Counted from the first letter of the stretch, positions 1-7,454 are shown. The stretch is 42,457 nucleotides of DNA from Methylobacterium bullatum (GCF_014845095.1 NZ_NKUG01000048.1:1-42457), one strand, 5' to 3'. Notes: generated by a model from the sequence alone, not told the origin. Numbers and translations are program-made.

Positions 1-63
1 TGTATGGTCACGACCTCACGCACAGCTCTGGGCAATCCCCCAGATGGCGGAGGCCTACGGCAC

Positions 64-94
64 GGCGCCGTCAGCGATCGCCTGAGACGGCGCC
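64..94. repeat. Inverted repeat, terminator-like
   Basis: A perfect 9-bp inverted repeat (GGCGCCGTC at 64-72, GACGGCGCC at 86-94) encloses a 13-nt loop and is followed by CTGTTT. It could end transcription of a gene lying left of the window. The U-run is poor, so this is only a possible terminator. Confidence 0.35.
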
Positions 95-161
95 CTGTTT
101 CGGACACAAGGCTGCGTTGTTCTGGGGAACGGCGGCGGGCGACGTCCGCCTGGACGGCACG

Positions 162-719
162 ATGACGGACATTCGGATCACGGCAGGCACCTTCGGCGAG
201 GGCGTGGCCACCTACGAGAACGGCGTGTTCCGTTTTCCCAACGGCGAGGCCCGCGGCGTGGAGGATCTCACCGATCTCGGGCTCGCGCCCGAGTCGACGC
301 CGGAGGCGCATTGGAGCGGTGACATCGTGCGCGGTCTCCAGGGTGCGCTGGCCACCTCGACAAAGGCCTTACCGTCGCCCTTCGGCTTTGCTGCGTCCTT
401 CGTGGGACTCGGGCTCGACGTGCTCGAATCCTCGGCCAATACCGCCGCGACCCTGCCGATCACGTTCAGCGACGGCGCCAGCGCGACGATGGCCGCCGAC
501 GGCGCCGTGGCGGCTCTGATCCGGCGCGACCGCGAGGTGGTCCGCCTCGCGCTCGAGCGGGTGGCCCCCGCCCCGGCGGTCCAACCGGCACCGGCACCGG
601 AGCCGATCGTCTCGACACCGAATCCGAGCGATCCGACCCTGACCTCGATGTTCCAGTACGAGAAGCGCAAGGGACGCCTGCGCCGCGTCGTCACCGAGAC
701 GACGCCTCAGGAGACGTGA
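162..719 (+). CDS. Hypothetical protein, 185 aa
   Basis: I do not recognise this protein. It begins MTDIRITAGTFGEGVATYE. The first 50 residues resemble the short beta-rich lead-in of small bacterial membrane-associated proteins (G-x-F-G-E-G followed by a 'F-x-F-P-x-G' strand). A small, Gly/Ala-rich, weakly hydrophobic stretch lies near residues 75-95, and residues 136-155 are Pro/Ala-rich and probably disordered. The C-terminus is basic and Thr-rich. I chose the ATG at 162; an in-frame TTG at 117 would add 15 residues that do not look like protein. Codon use (G/C in third position) supports a real gene. It is followed by the convergent hpxZ-like gene 70 bp away. Function unknown. Confidence 0.6.
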   Translation: MTDIRITAGTFGEGVATYENGVFRFPNGEARGVEDLTDLGLAPESTPEAHWSGDIVRGLQGALATSTKALPSPFGFAASFVGLGLDVLESSANTAATLPITFSDGASATMAADGAVAALIRRDREVVRLALERVAPAPAVQPAPAPEPIVSTPNPSDPTLTSMFQYEKRKGRLRRVVTETTPQET

Positions 720-789
720 GCGGACGCCACGGATCTCCCGCGCCCTGAAGGTGCACGTCTCCCGCGCGGGGGCGGGGGAATGGCGTGCC

Positions 790-1170
790 TCAACCGTCGA
801 TGACGCTCACATGCGCGGCCACGACCTTCCAGCCGTCGGGGAAGCGGATCCAGGTCTGGCTCTGCCGGCCGACCTTGCCGGGCGATCCGTCGCGGTGGAA
901 GAGGGTCATCGCCACGGCCGTATCCCGCCCATAGGCCGTGATCACCGTATCGGACAGGGTCCGCCCCAGCCCGGCCGGTGAGCGGGCGCGGCGGAAGGCA
1001 CGGATCGCGTCCATGCCGTAGAGGTTCTCAGCCCCGCCGTAGCGGATGGTGCGGGGATCGTCGTGGAACAGGGCTTCCAGCGTCGCCACGTCGTTGCCGG
1101 TGAGCGCCGCCTCATAGGCCGCGAAGGCGGCCTCGACCTCGGCGATCACGTCTGGCGCATCGATCTCCAT
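790..1170 (-). CDS. hpxZ: HpxZ/AtzH-like protein (DUF3225, NTF2-like fold)
   Basis: A 126-aa protein of the HpxZ/AtzH family, small NTF2-like cone-fold proteins encoded with AtzE-type amidohydrolases. Characteristic segments are the start MEIDAPDVIAEVEAAFAAYE, the NDVATLEALFHDDP stretch, and a C-terminal half ending QTWIRFPDGWKVVAAHVS. In cyanuric acid degraders the relative AtzH is reported to act on 1,3-dicarboxyurea; in Klebsiella HpxZ belongs to the oxalurate pathway. The substrate here cannot be read from sequence. The gene is last in a leftward three-gene set. A GTG at 1182 overlaps the TGA of the amidase (GTGA) and could also be the start, which would indicate translational coupling; I prefer the ATG at 1170 because family members start there. 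Confidence 0.8.
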   Translation of the reverse strand: MEIDAPDVIAEVEAAFAAYEAALTGNDVATLEALFHDDPRTIRYGGAENLYGMDAIRAFRRARSPAGLGRTLSDTVITAYGRDTAVAMTLFHRDGSPGKVGRQSQTWIRFPDGWKVVAAHVSVIDG

Positions 1171-1178
1171 CGGCTCGC

Positions 1179-2573
1179 TCACAGGATCGCATGCGGCGCG
1201 GAGACGACGCCGTTCCTCTCTAGGTGGCGCGCGACCCGCAGCGCCAGATCCTCGCGCCACGGAGCGGCGATGACCTGGACACCGAGGGGCAGGCCGTCAT
1301 CGACCCGCACGGGCACCGCCACCACGGGCAGGCCGATGAACGAGATCGGCTGGGTGAAGACGCCGATATTCGCCCGCACCGGCAGGGTCACCCCGTCGAG
1401 CTCGAAGGTGACCTGCCCCGATTTCGGAGCCCGGCACGGGGTCGAGGGGGCCAGGATGATGTCGACCTCGCGGAACAGGTCGAGCATCGCCGCCCGGTAC
1501 CAGCGGCGGAAACGCTGCGCGCGCTCGACGAAGGGGGCCGGGATCATCGCCCCCGCGATCAGCCGGTCACGCACGGCCGGGTCGAAATCGGCGGCACGCG
1601 TGCGCAAGCGGTCGAGATGGAGGGCGGCGCCCTCGGCGGCGGTGATGAGGTAGGCGGCGGCCCGAGCCCGCGCGGCTTCGGGGATCTCCACTCGCCGCCC
1701 GCAGCCGAGCGATGCGGCGAGGGTTTCCACCGCCATGAAGGCCTCGTTGTCACCGCCACGCGCGAAGTATCCGCCCGCCATGGCGATCCGCAGGTCGCCG
1801 ATGCCGTCATCGAGGCTCGGCATCGCGGGATCGGGGGCACGGGTGGTCGCCACCGGGTCGTCCGGATCGGGGCCCTGCATGGCATCGTAGGACAAGGCGA
1901 GGTCGGTGACGCTGCGCGCCATGGGCCCGAGATGATCGAGGCTGCCGACGAAGGGGAAGCTCCCCGCCCGCGTCAGCCTTCCATAGGTGGGCTTGAGGCC
2001 GAAGCAGCCGCAGAAGGCGGACGGGACGCGGATCGAGCCGTTGGTGTCCGAGCCGAGGGCCAGGGGGACGAGGCCCGCGCCGATGGCGCCCCCCGAGCCC
2101 CCGGACGAGCCGCCCGACATGCGCCCGAGGTCGTGCGGATTGCGGGTCGCGCCGTCATGGACGTTCTCCCCGGTAAAATCATAGGCATACTCGCCCATGT
2201 TGAGGCCGCCCACGAGGATGGCCCCGGCGGCTTCGAGCCGTCGCACCAGGGCGCCGTCCCGTCGGGCGGGGGCGAGATCGCGGTTGATCTTCGAGCCCGC
2301 CCGCGTCGGCAGGCCCGCGATGTCGATGAGGTTCTTCACCGCGAAGGGCACGCCCGCCAGCGGCCCCAACGCCTCCCCACGGGCTCGCGCCGCATCGACG
2401 GCATCGGCTCTCGTCAGAGCGCGTTCGGGCAGCACGTCGGTGAAGGCATTGACCGCCGTGTCCACCCGCGCGATGCGCGCCAGCACGGCCTCGACCACCA
2501 GGCGGGCGCTGATCGCCCCATCCCTGACGGACCCGGCGATGTCGGCCGCGTGCATCGTGCTCGGATCGGTCAT
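1179..2573 (-). CDS. AtzE/HpxY-like amidase (amidase-signature family)
   Basis: A 464-aa amidase-signature hydrolase. The Ser-cisSer-Lys triad can be seen: Lys in FAVKNLIDIAG, the glycine-rich GGSSGGSGGAIGAG segment, and the nucleophile Ser in GSDTNGSIRVPS. Its closest named relatives by context are AtzE (1-carboxybiuret hydrolase) and HpxY of oxalurate degradation. It sits between a 68-aa AtzG-like gene and an HpxZ-like gene, and AtzE needs the small AtzG subunit to be active, so this is probably a heteromeric cytosolic amidohydrolase that releases ammonia from a urea- or purine-derived compound. The ATG at 2573 is chosen; a GTG at 2585 overlaps the stop of the upstream gene (GTGA) and is an equally plausible coupled start. 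Confidence 0.85.
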   Translation of the reverse strand: MTDPSTMHAADIAGSVRDGAISARLVVEAVLARIARVDTAVNAFTDVLPERALTRADAVDAARARGEALGPLAGVPFAVKNLIDIAGLPTRAGSKINRDLAPARRDGALVRRLEAAGAILVGGLNMGEYAYDFTGENVHDGATRNPHDLGRMSGGSSGGSGGAIGAGLVPLALGSDTNGSIRVPSAFCGCFGLKPTYGRLTRAGSFPFVGSLDHLGPMARSVTDLALSYDAMQGPDPDDPVATTRAPDPAMPSLDDGIGDLRIAMAGGYFARGGDNEAFMAVETLAASLGCGRRVEIPEAARARAAAYLITAAEGAALHLDRLRTRAADFDPAVRDRLIAGAMIPAPFVERAQRFRRWYRAAMLDLFREVDIILAPSTPCRAPKSGQVTFELDGVTLPVRANIGVFTQPISFIGLPVVAVPVRVDDGLPLGVQVIAAPWREDLALRVARHLERNGVVSAPHAIL

Positions 2574-2581
2574 GCCCCCGC

Positions 2582-2788
2582 TCACGCCGCGAAGACCGGA
2601 GCCGGCTCCGCCTCGTCTGGCAGGGGAAACCCCGCGACGAGGCCGGCGGCGCCCTGAAGCACGGTGAGGTTCGCGCCCACCGCCGCGACCCAAGCGGGAT
2701 CGAGGGGAATGCCGAGGAGGGCGGAGGCGGCGTCGATATAGGCATCGAGCCCACCCGATGCGGGCTCGGTCTTCGGCATCTCGGCCAT
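2582..2788 (-). CDS. AtzG/HpxX-like small amidase subunit (DUF4089)
   Basis: A 68-aa protein matching the DUF4089/AtzG type: a short helical protein with a core reading LDAYIDAASALLGIPLDPAW followed by a second helix and a Phe-Pro-Leu-rich tail. AtzG-type proteins bind AtzE-type amidases, resembling the GatC subunit of the GatCAB amidotransferase. The gene is first in the leftward set and its stop overlaps a potential GTG start of the amidase. A strong Shine-Dalgarno sequence (GAGGAGG, just upstream of the ATG at 2788) supports the start. A possible sigma-54 promoter lies about 50 bp upstream, which would fit nitrogen-limitation control. Confidence 0.8.
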   Translation of the reverse strand: MAEMPKTEPASGGLDAYIDAASALLGIPLDPAWVAAVGANLTVLQGAAGLVAGFPLPDEAEPAPVFAA

Positions 2789-2835
2789 GGCTTCCTCCTC
2801 AAACCCCGATCCGGCGGAACCGTCGCATCCCGGGG

Positions 2836-2851
2836 AGCAAGGGTCGGGCCG
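2836..2851 (-). promoter_or_regulatory. Possible sigma-54 (-24/-12) promoter of the hpxXYZ-like cluster
   Basis: On the minus strand the sequence reads CGGCCCG-N4-TTGCT, which has the invariant GG-N10-GC spacing and 5 of 7 bases of the -24 consensus TGGCACG plus TTGCW at -12. Transcription would begin near 2825, ahead of the start at 2788. GG-N10-GC arises by chance in GC-rich DNA, so support comes mainly from the nitrogen-scavenging role of the genes. Confidence 0.35.
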
Positions 2852-3021
2852 GACTATGTGACGATCTCACGGAAGCACCCTGTGCGTCATGGCCGTCTTT
2901 AGGAGGTTGAGCGTCTTTCCCCATCCGCCGTCCTGAGATCGTGAGAGCGGGCGAAACGGGTCAGTCGGACCCGACGGCATCCGATCCTCACCATCGTTCC
3001 GGATGACGTCGAACTCTGCCC

Positions 3022-3050
3022 TTGTCTTATGTGCAAAACGCATCTAACTA
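3022..3050 (+). promoter_or_regulatory. Promoter of the Nudix-regulator/SPFH/NADK-like operon
   Basis: A -35 box TTGTCT (3022-3027) and a -10 box TAACTA (3045-3050) are separated by 17 bp. The predicted start of transcription, near 3057, lies downstream of the ATGs at 3029 and 3053. This argues that translation begins at the GTG at 3080. The promoter lies inside the operator-like repeat described next. Confidence 0.5.
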
Positions 3051-3070
3051 AGATGCAGAACGCATATAAG
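3026..3070. promoter_or_regulatory. Operator-like direct and inverted repeat
   Basis: Two 16-bp copies with 14 identities, TGCAAAACGCATCTAA (3032-3047) and TGCAGAACGCATATAA (3054-3069), repeat with a 22-bp period. The same 45 bp also form an imperfect palindrome: GCATCT/AGATGC inside, and CTTATGTGC/GCATATAAG outside with one mismatch. The array covers the -10 box and the start of transcription, as expected for a repressor site. The most obvious candidate to bind it is the Nudix-winged-helix protein encoded right after it. Confidence 0.55.
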
Positions 3071-3079
3071 GCTCGCCCC

Positions 3080-3805
3080 GTGATCGAAACCGAATTCCTG
3101 GCCGAGTACGATCCCACCGCCTACGAGCGCCCTGCCCTCGCCGTCGATCTCGTCCTGCTGGGCCTGCGCGAGGGCCGCCCGGCGGCGCTGCTGCTGAAAC
3201 GCGAACAGCATCCGCATGCCGGTCGCTGGGCGCTGCCCGGCGGTTTCGTGGGGATCGACCAGACCCTCGATGCGGCCGCTCTCCATGTCCTGCATGAGAA
3301 GGCGGGGATAACCGGGGTGCATCTGGAGCAGCTCTACACGTTCGGCGCGCTCGCCCGCGATCCGCGCATGCGGATCGTCAGCGTGGCCTATCTCGCCCTC
3401 CTGCCGGAGGCGGCCCTCGCCGAGGCTTTGGAGCGCGCACCCTCCCTCGTGGCGGCCGGGATCGAGGTGCCCTGGTCGGGCGAGGCGGGCGGAGACGTGG
3501 TGGCACTGTCGCCCAAGGGTGAGGTTCTGCCCCTCGCCTTCGACCATGCCGACATCCTGGCGATGGCCATGCTGCGCCTGCGCGGAAAGCTCGATTATTC
3601 GGATGTGGGCTTTGCCCTCCTGCCCGAGCATTTCACCCTGCGACAGCTGCAGGACGTGCACGAGGCGGTTCTCGGCACCACGCTCAACAAGCCGGCCTTC
3701 CGACGCCGGATGCTCGACCGGGGCTGGCTGGCGCCGACCGGATCGCGCGAGGCCGGAACGTCGTTCCGCCCCGCCGAACTCTACCGATTTCAACCGTCCC
3801 GCTGA
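3080..3805 (+). CDS. NrtR-type Nudix-like transcriptional regulator with C-terminal winged helix
   Basis: A 241-aa two-domain protein. Residues ~15-140 are a Nudix fold (LLLKREQHPHAGRWALPGGF), but the Nudix box is degenerate: where a hydrolase has G-x5-E-x7-R-E-x2-E-E-x-G, this has GGFVGIDQTLDAAALHVLHEKAG, so the first Glu is Asp and the Arg-Glu pair is lost. Residues ~155-241 form the winged helix typical of NrtR, including YSDVGFALLPEHFTLRQLQDVHE and the ending 'F-R-P-A-E-L-Y-R-F'. NrtR proteins bind ADP-ribose or related NAD metabolites and repress NAD genes. The GTG at 3080 has AAGG at 3068-3071 with 8-nt spacing. The gene is followed at 17 bp by an SPFH gene and then an NAD-kinase-like gene, so it probably regulates that unit and itself. 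Ligand and DNA site are inferred. Confidence 0.82.
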   Translation: MIETEFLAEYDPTAYERPALAVDLVLLGLREGRPAALLLKREQHPHAGRWALPGGFVGIDQTLDAAALHVLHEKAGITGVHLEQLYTFGALARDPRMRIVSVAYLALLPEAALAEALERAPSLVAAGIEVPWSGEAGGDVVALSPKGEVLPLAFDHADILAMAMLRLRGKLDYSDVGFALLPEHFTLRQLQDVHEAVLGTTLNKPAFRRRMLDRGWLAPTGSREAGTSFRPAELYRFQPSR

Positions 3806-3822
3806 CCCGACAGGAGGTTTCC

Positions 3823-4806
3823 ATGGCATCGATCCGCAACATCGGTCTGGTCGCGCAATTGCGGAGCGAGGCGAGCAGCCACGTCATCCGCTATCGCCGG
3901 GGCCGCATCCGCCAGAGCGGCCGGGGCCTCGTCTTCTGGTTCCGCCCGGAGACATCGAGCATCGCCGAGATGCCGATGGACGACCGCGAGATGACGCTGT
4001 TCGTCCGTGGCCGCAGCCAGGATTTCCAGGCCGTCGCCGTGCAGGGGACGATCGGCTGGCACGTGGTCGATCCGGAACGACTGGCCAGCCGTATCGATTT
4101 CTCCATCGATCTTCGCACCGGTAAGCTCCAGGGCGAGCCGATCGAGAAGATCGAGGCGCGCATGGCCGGCATCGCCAGTCAGGCCGTGCTGCAATATCTC
4201 GGCGGCAAGCCGGTGCGCACCATCCTCGATGCCGGCCCCGAACCCCTGCGCGGGGGGCTGGAGGCCGTCTTGGCGGCGGACCAGTCCCTGGCCGAGATCG
4301 GCGTCGCCGCCGTGTCGGTGCGACTCACCAACCTCGCACCCACGAGCGAACTCGAACGCGCCTTGCAGACCCCGACCTTCGAGGCGCTGCAGCAGAAGGC
4401 CGACGAGGCGACTTTCTCCCGCCGCGCCCTCGCCGTGGAGAAGGAGCGTGCCATCGCAGAGAACGAGCTCGCCACGCGCACGGAACTGGCGCGCCGGGAG
4501 AAACTCCTCATTGCCGAGGAGGCGGAGAACGCGCGAAACCGGGCGGCCGGCCTCGCCGAGGCGCAGGGCGTCGAGGCGACGGCGGAAGCCGAGCGCATCC
4601 GCCTCGTCGAGGGAGCCAAGGTCCTGGCAGAGGCGCAGCGCGTCGCGATCTACCGCGACCTGCCGCCCGCGATCCTGCTCGGCCTCGCCGCGCAGGAACT
4701 GGCGGGCAAGCTCGACACGATCGAGCATGTCAGCGTGACGCCCGATCTCCTCGCCGCCGTGATGGGCGAGTTCCACAAGGCCCGTCCGATGGTGGGGGCG
4801 CGCTAA
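3823..4806 (+). CDS. SPFH/band-7 domain protein
   Basis: A 327-aa SPFH (stomatin/prohibitin/flotillin/HflK) family protein. Residues ~10-180 form the band-7 fold, with a beta-rich start (HVIRYRRGRIRQSGRGLVFW) and the segment VQGTIGWHVVDPERLA. Residues ~185-275 are a long Ala/Glu/Arg-rich coiled coil (EKERAIAENELATRTELARRE and onward), and a short C-terminal helical domain follows. No clear N-terminal membrane helix is present, so it is probably a peripheral membrane scaffold or oligomer. It has a strong Shine-Dalgarno AGGAGG directly before the ATG at 3823 and lies 17 bp after the Nudix regulator. Its stop codon is the first part of a MITE-like element. Pairing with NAD-related genes suggests a scaffold whose level follows pyridine-nucleotide or ADP-ribose status; this is inference. 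Confidence 0.85.
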   Translation: MASIRNIGLVAQLRSEASSHVIRYRRGRIRQSGRGLVFWFRPETSSIAEMPMDDREMTLFVRGRSQDFQAVAVQGTIGWHVVDPERLASRIDFSIDLRTGKLQGEPIEKIEARMAGIASQAVLQYLGGKPVRTILDAGPEPLRGGLEAVLAADQSLAEIGVAAVSVRLTNLAPTSELERALQTPTFEALQQKADEATFSRRALAVEKERAIAENELATRTELARREKLLIAEEAENARNRAAGLAEAQGVEATAEAERIRLVEGAKVLAEAQRVAIYRDLPPAILLGLAAQELAGKLDTIEHVSVTPDLLAAVMGEFHKARPMVGAR

Positions 4807-4907
4807 GCAGGTTCGCGTCGGCAAGCCAACGCTTCACCTCGCTTAGATCTTTGAAATGTCGCAGGTTTTAAGACACAAAACCGGTGACCACTTTTGTGAA
4901 ACCTGCT
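4806..4907. mobile_element. MITE-like palindromic intergenic element (102 bp)
   Basis: The element begins AGCAGGTT (4806-4813) and ends with its exact complement AACCTGCT (4900-4907). Inside lies AAAACCGGTGACCACTTTT (4877-4895), the kind of core seen in abundant Hyphomicrobiales intergenic palindromes. A second, degenerate copy of its left 60 bp occurs at 40061-40122. It fills the gap between the SPFH and NADK-like genes, starting in the SPFH stop codon and ending 4 bp before the next ATG. Confidence 0.65.
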
Positions 4908-4911
4908 CAGC

Positions 4912-5805
4912 ATGGCCGCCCTCACCCACCGCGCCGTCTTCGTCATCCGCGAGACCGATTACGAGGCCCTGATCGCCCGGCACGCCACGAGCGGGCAGGC
5001 GCGCTTCTTCCTCGAGAGCCGCGGGCAGAAACTCGAGGATGTGGTCGAGCGGCACGAACGGTTCCACGCCGTGCTCTCCCGGGCACGGGCCTCGGTGCCG
5101 GGGGAGTGGCGCCAGGCCCTGGTGCGGCGCGCTGACCTCGACCGCTTCCTGTTCGCCGCGGACGACGTCGTCGTCGCCGTGGGCCAGGACGGGCTCGTCG
5201 CCAATGTCGCGAAGTATCTCGGCGCGCAGCCGGTCATCGGCGTCAACCCGGCGCCCGACCTCTATGACGGGATCCTCGTCCGGGTCGCTGTCGAGCGGCT
5301 CGGGCAGGTGCTCACCGCGAGCGTCAACGGCGCGGCGCAGGTGGAGCGGCGCACCATGGTCAAGGCCGTGCTCGACCATGGCGAGACGCTGTTCGCACTG
5401 AACGAGATCTTCGTCGGGCACCGCAGCCACCAATCCGCGCGCTACCGGGTCGAAGCGGCGGGCGAGGCCGAGGATCAATCCTCCAGCGGGCTCATCGTCG
5501 CGTCCGGTACGGGGGTGACCGGCTGGGCGCGGTCCATCGCCGAGGCGACGCATCTCGCCCTCCCCCTCGGCACGGAGGAGGCGGCGGTGGGCTACTGGGT
5601 GCGCGAGCCATTCCCGAGCGTCGCCAGCGGCACGCGGCTGCGCGCGGGCAAGCTGACCGATGCCGGGCTTCTCGTGACCTCGCGCATGAACGATGGCGGC
5701 GTCGTCTTCGCCGACGGCATCGAGCAGGATTTCCTGGCCTTCGAATGGGGCCGCCAGGTCAGGCTCTCGCCGGCGGATCGCACGCTCAATCTCGCCATTG
5801 GCTAA
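4912..5805 (+). CDS. Divergent NAD-kinase-fold protein
   Basis: A 297-aa protein with the NAD kinase (PF01513-type) fold but altered motifs. The GGDGT motif is VGQDGLVANVAKYLG, which keeps the catalytic-type Asp; the NE motif is ALNEIFVGHRSHQSAR; and the substrate loop normally reading DGLIVSTPTGSTAY is here SSGLIVASGTGVTGWARSI. The first ~85 residues form an alpha/beta domain unlike standard PpnK. The housekeeping NAD kinase is probably elsewhere. It follows the SPFH gene after 105 bp occupied by the MITE-like element, which ends 4 bp before the ATG and leaves no visible Shine-Dalgarno sequence, so translation may be weak or leaderless after processing. It may phosphorylate NAD or NADH, or act as a sensor; activity is unproven. 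Confidence 0.75.
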   Translation: MAALTHRAVFVIRETDYEALIARHATSGQARFFLESRGQKLEDVVERHERFHAVLSRARASVPGEWRQALVRRADLDRFLFAADDVVVAVGQDGLVANVAKYLGAQPVIGVNPAPDLYDGILVRVAVERLGQVLTASVNGAAQVERRTMVKAVLDHGETLFALNEIFVGHRSHQSARYRVEAAGEAEDQSSSGLIVASGTGVTGWARSIAEATHLALPLGTEEAAVGYWVREPFPSVASGTRLRAGKLTDAGLLVTSRMNDGGVVFADGIEQDFLAFEWGRQVRLSPADRTLNLAIG

Positions 5806-5845
5806 GTGTCGCCGGGATGTGTCGAGGGATCGAGAGCGCGCAAAG

Positions 5846-5876
5846 AAAAACCCGCCAAGTCATGGACTTAGCGGGT
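5846..5876 (-). terminator. Rho-independent terminator of tRNA-Met
   Basis: On the minus strand a stem ACCCGC-t-AAGTC / GACTT-g-GCGGGT with a CAT loop is followed directly by TTTTTC. It lies 8 bp after the tRNA 3' end. Confidence 0.8.
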
Positions 5877-5884
5877 CGAATTCT

Positions 5885-5961
5885 TGGTAGCGAGGGAGAG
5901 ATTTGAACTCCCGACACAAGGATTATGATTCCTCTGCTCTAACCAACTGAGCTACCCCGCC
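5885..5961 (-). tRNA. tRNA-Met (CAU anticodon)
   Basis: A 77-nt cloverleaf including an encoded CCA. The acceptor stem is GGCGGGG/CCTCGCT with discriminator A, the D arm is GCTCAGTTGGTTAGAGC, and the anticodon arm GAGGA-ATCATAA-TCCTT has anticodon CAU. The T arm is GGGAG-TTCAAAT-CTCTC (one G-T pair). CAU is shared by elongator tRNA-Met and by tRNA-Ile2 (lysidine-modified). The G1-U72 end pair and overall form fit the hyphomicrobial elongator Met gene best, but Ile2 cannot be excluded by eye. It has its own promoter upstream and its own terminator. Confidence 0.9.
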
Positions 5962-6008
5962 ATAACAAAGGAACCCGCGCGGTGCGGGCGCCCCTGAAGA
6001 GATCGGCG

Positions 6009-6037
6009 GTATAAAGAAATCCGCCTTCGGGTGTCAA
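6009..6037 (-). promoter_or_regulatory. Sigma-70-type promoter of tRNA-Met
   Basis: On the minus strand a perfect -35 TTGACA (6032-6037) and a -10 TTATAC (6009-6014) are separated by 17 bp, about 45 bp upstream of the tRNA. It is the best sigma-70 promoter in the window. Confidence 0.75.
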
Positions 6038-6077
6038 CGGGGAGTTTGCGACTTGGCCACTCCCCGGCGCGGTTTTG

Positions 6078-7319
6078 TCAGAGGCGGGTGCCCAGGATCT
6101 CGGCCACCTGCGGGATGTCCTTGTCGCCACGGCCCGAGAGATTGAGCACCATCAGATGCTCGGCGGGCTTCGTCGGCGCGATCTCGAACACCTTGGCGAG
6201 GGCGTGGGCCGGCTCGAGGGCCGGGATGATCCCCTCCAGCATCGAGCACAGCTTGAACGCCTCCAGCGTCTCGGAATCCGTCGCCGAGAGGTAGGTGACG
6301 CGCTTGGCCTCGTGCAGCCAGGCGTGTTCGGGGCCGATGCCGGGATAGTCGAGGCCGGCCGAGATCGAGTGGGCGTCGGCGATCTGGCCGTCCTCGTTCT
6401 GCAGCAGGTAGGTCCGGTTGCCGTGGAGCACGCCCGGCTTTCCGCCGGACAGGGAGGCGGCGTGCAGGCCCGAGGCAATGCCATGGCCGGCGGCCTCGAC
6501 CCCGTAGATCTCCACCTCGCGGTCGTCGAGGAACGGGTGGAACAGGCCCATGGCGTTGGAGCCGCCGCCGATGCAGGCGATGAGCGAGTCGGGCAGGCGC
6601 CCTTCCATCTCCAGCATCTGCTCCCTGGTCTCGCGACCGATGATCGATTGGAAATCGCGCACCATGGCCGGATACGGGTGCGGTCCGGCCACCGTGCCGA
6701 TGCAGTAGAACGTGTCGGCGACGTTGGTGACCCAGTCGCGCAGCGCCTCGTTCATGGCGTCCTTGAGGGTCTTGGTGCCGGATTCCACCGGGATCACCTC
6801 GGCGCCGAGCATCTTCATGCGGAAGACGTTGGGCGCTTGGCGCGCCACGTCGACGGCGCCCATGTAGACGACGCATTTCAGGCCGAATCGGGCGCAGAGG
6901 GTGGCGGTGGCGACCCCGTGCTGACCGGCGCCGGTCTCGGCGATGATCCGCGGCTTGCCCATGCGGCGGGCCAGCATGATCTGGCCCAGCACGTTGTTCA
7001 CCTTGTGCGAGCCGGTGTGGTTCAGTTCCTCGCGCTTGAAGAAGACCTTGGCGCCATGGCCCGGAGCCGACTTCGTCCGTAAGTGCTCGGTGATTCGCTC
7101 GGCGTAGTAGAGCGGGCTCGGGCGGCCGACGTAATGGGTCAGGTGGCCGTTCATCTCCTCCTGATAGGACGGATCGGCCTTGGCCTCCGTATAGGCCTTC
7201 TCAAGATCGAGGATGAGCGGCATCAGCGTCTCGGCGACGAAGCGACCGCCGAAGATGCCGAAGCGGCCGCGCTCGTCCGGTCCGTTGCGGAACGAGTTCG
7301 GAGAGGGGGCGATGGTCAC
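6078..7319 (-). CDS. trpB: Tryptophan synthase beta chain
   Basis: A 413-aa TrpB, the PLP enzyme that joins indole and serine in the last step of tryptophan synthesis. The PLP lysine is in [12 protein letters not shown], the phosphate-binding loop is [10 protein letters not shown], and [19 protein letters not shown] at the N-terminus is family-typical. The reading frame is open to 7391, but the extra residues are low-complexity; the GTG at 7319 has AAGGA about 10 nt upstream and gives the usual length. It lies 135 bp downstream of trpF on the same strand. In many relatives trpA follows directly; here trpB is followed by tRNA-Met and a convergent operon, so the alpha subunit must be encoded elsewhere. 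Confidence 0.95.
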   Translation of the reverse strand: MTIAPSPNSFRNGPDERGRFGIFGGRFVAETLMPLILDLEKAYTEAKADPSYQEEMNGHLTHYVGRPSPLYYAERITEHLRTKSAPGHGAKVFFKREELNHTGSHKVNNVLGQIMLARRMGKPRIIAETGAGQHGVATATLCARFGLKCVVYMGAVDVARQAPNVFRMKMLGAEVIPVESGTKTLKDAMNEALRDWVTNVADTFYCIGTVAGPHPYPAMVRDFQSIIGRETREQMLEMEGRLPDSLIACIGGGSNAMGLFHPFLDDREVEIYGVEAAGHGIASGLHAASLSGGKPGVLHGNRTYLLQNEDGQIADAHSISAGLDYPGIGPEHAWLHEAKRVTYLSATDSETLEAFKLCSMLEGIIPALEPAHALAKVFEIAPTKPAEHLMVLNLSGRGDKDIPQVAEILGTRL

Positions 7320-7454
7320 GGTTGTCGTCCTTCGCGTCTTCGGCCGGCGAGTCTCCGCCGGGCCTGTGCGTTCGGTATTGGGTTGCGCCAATGCCTAGAC
7401 CCGCGTGGGGGGCGTCTACAATGCGGCGAACGCGTCGATTTGTGAAATCGGACC

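Noticed and set aside
2..85. Open frame entering from the left edge and ending TGA at 83-85
   Set aside because: A plausible C-terminus (ending AEAYGTAPSAIA), but a second frame is also open and 27 codons are too few to decide.
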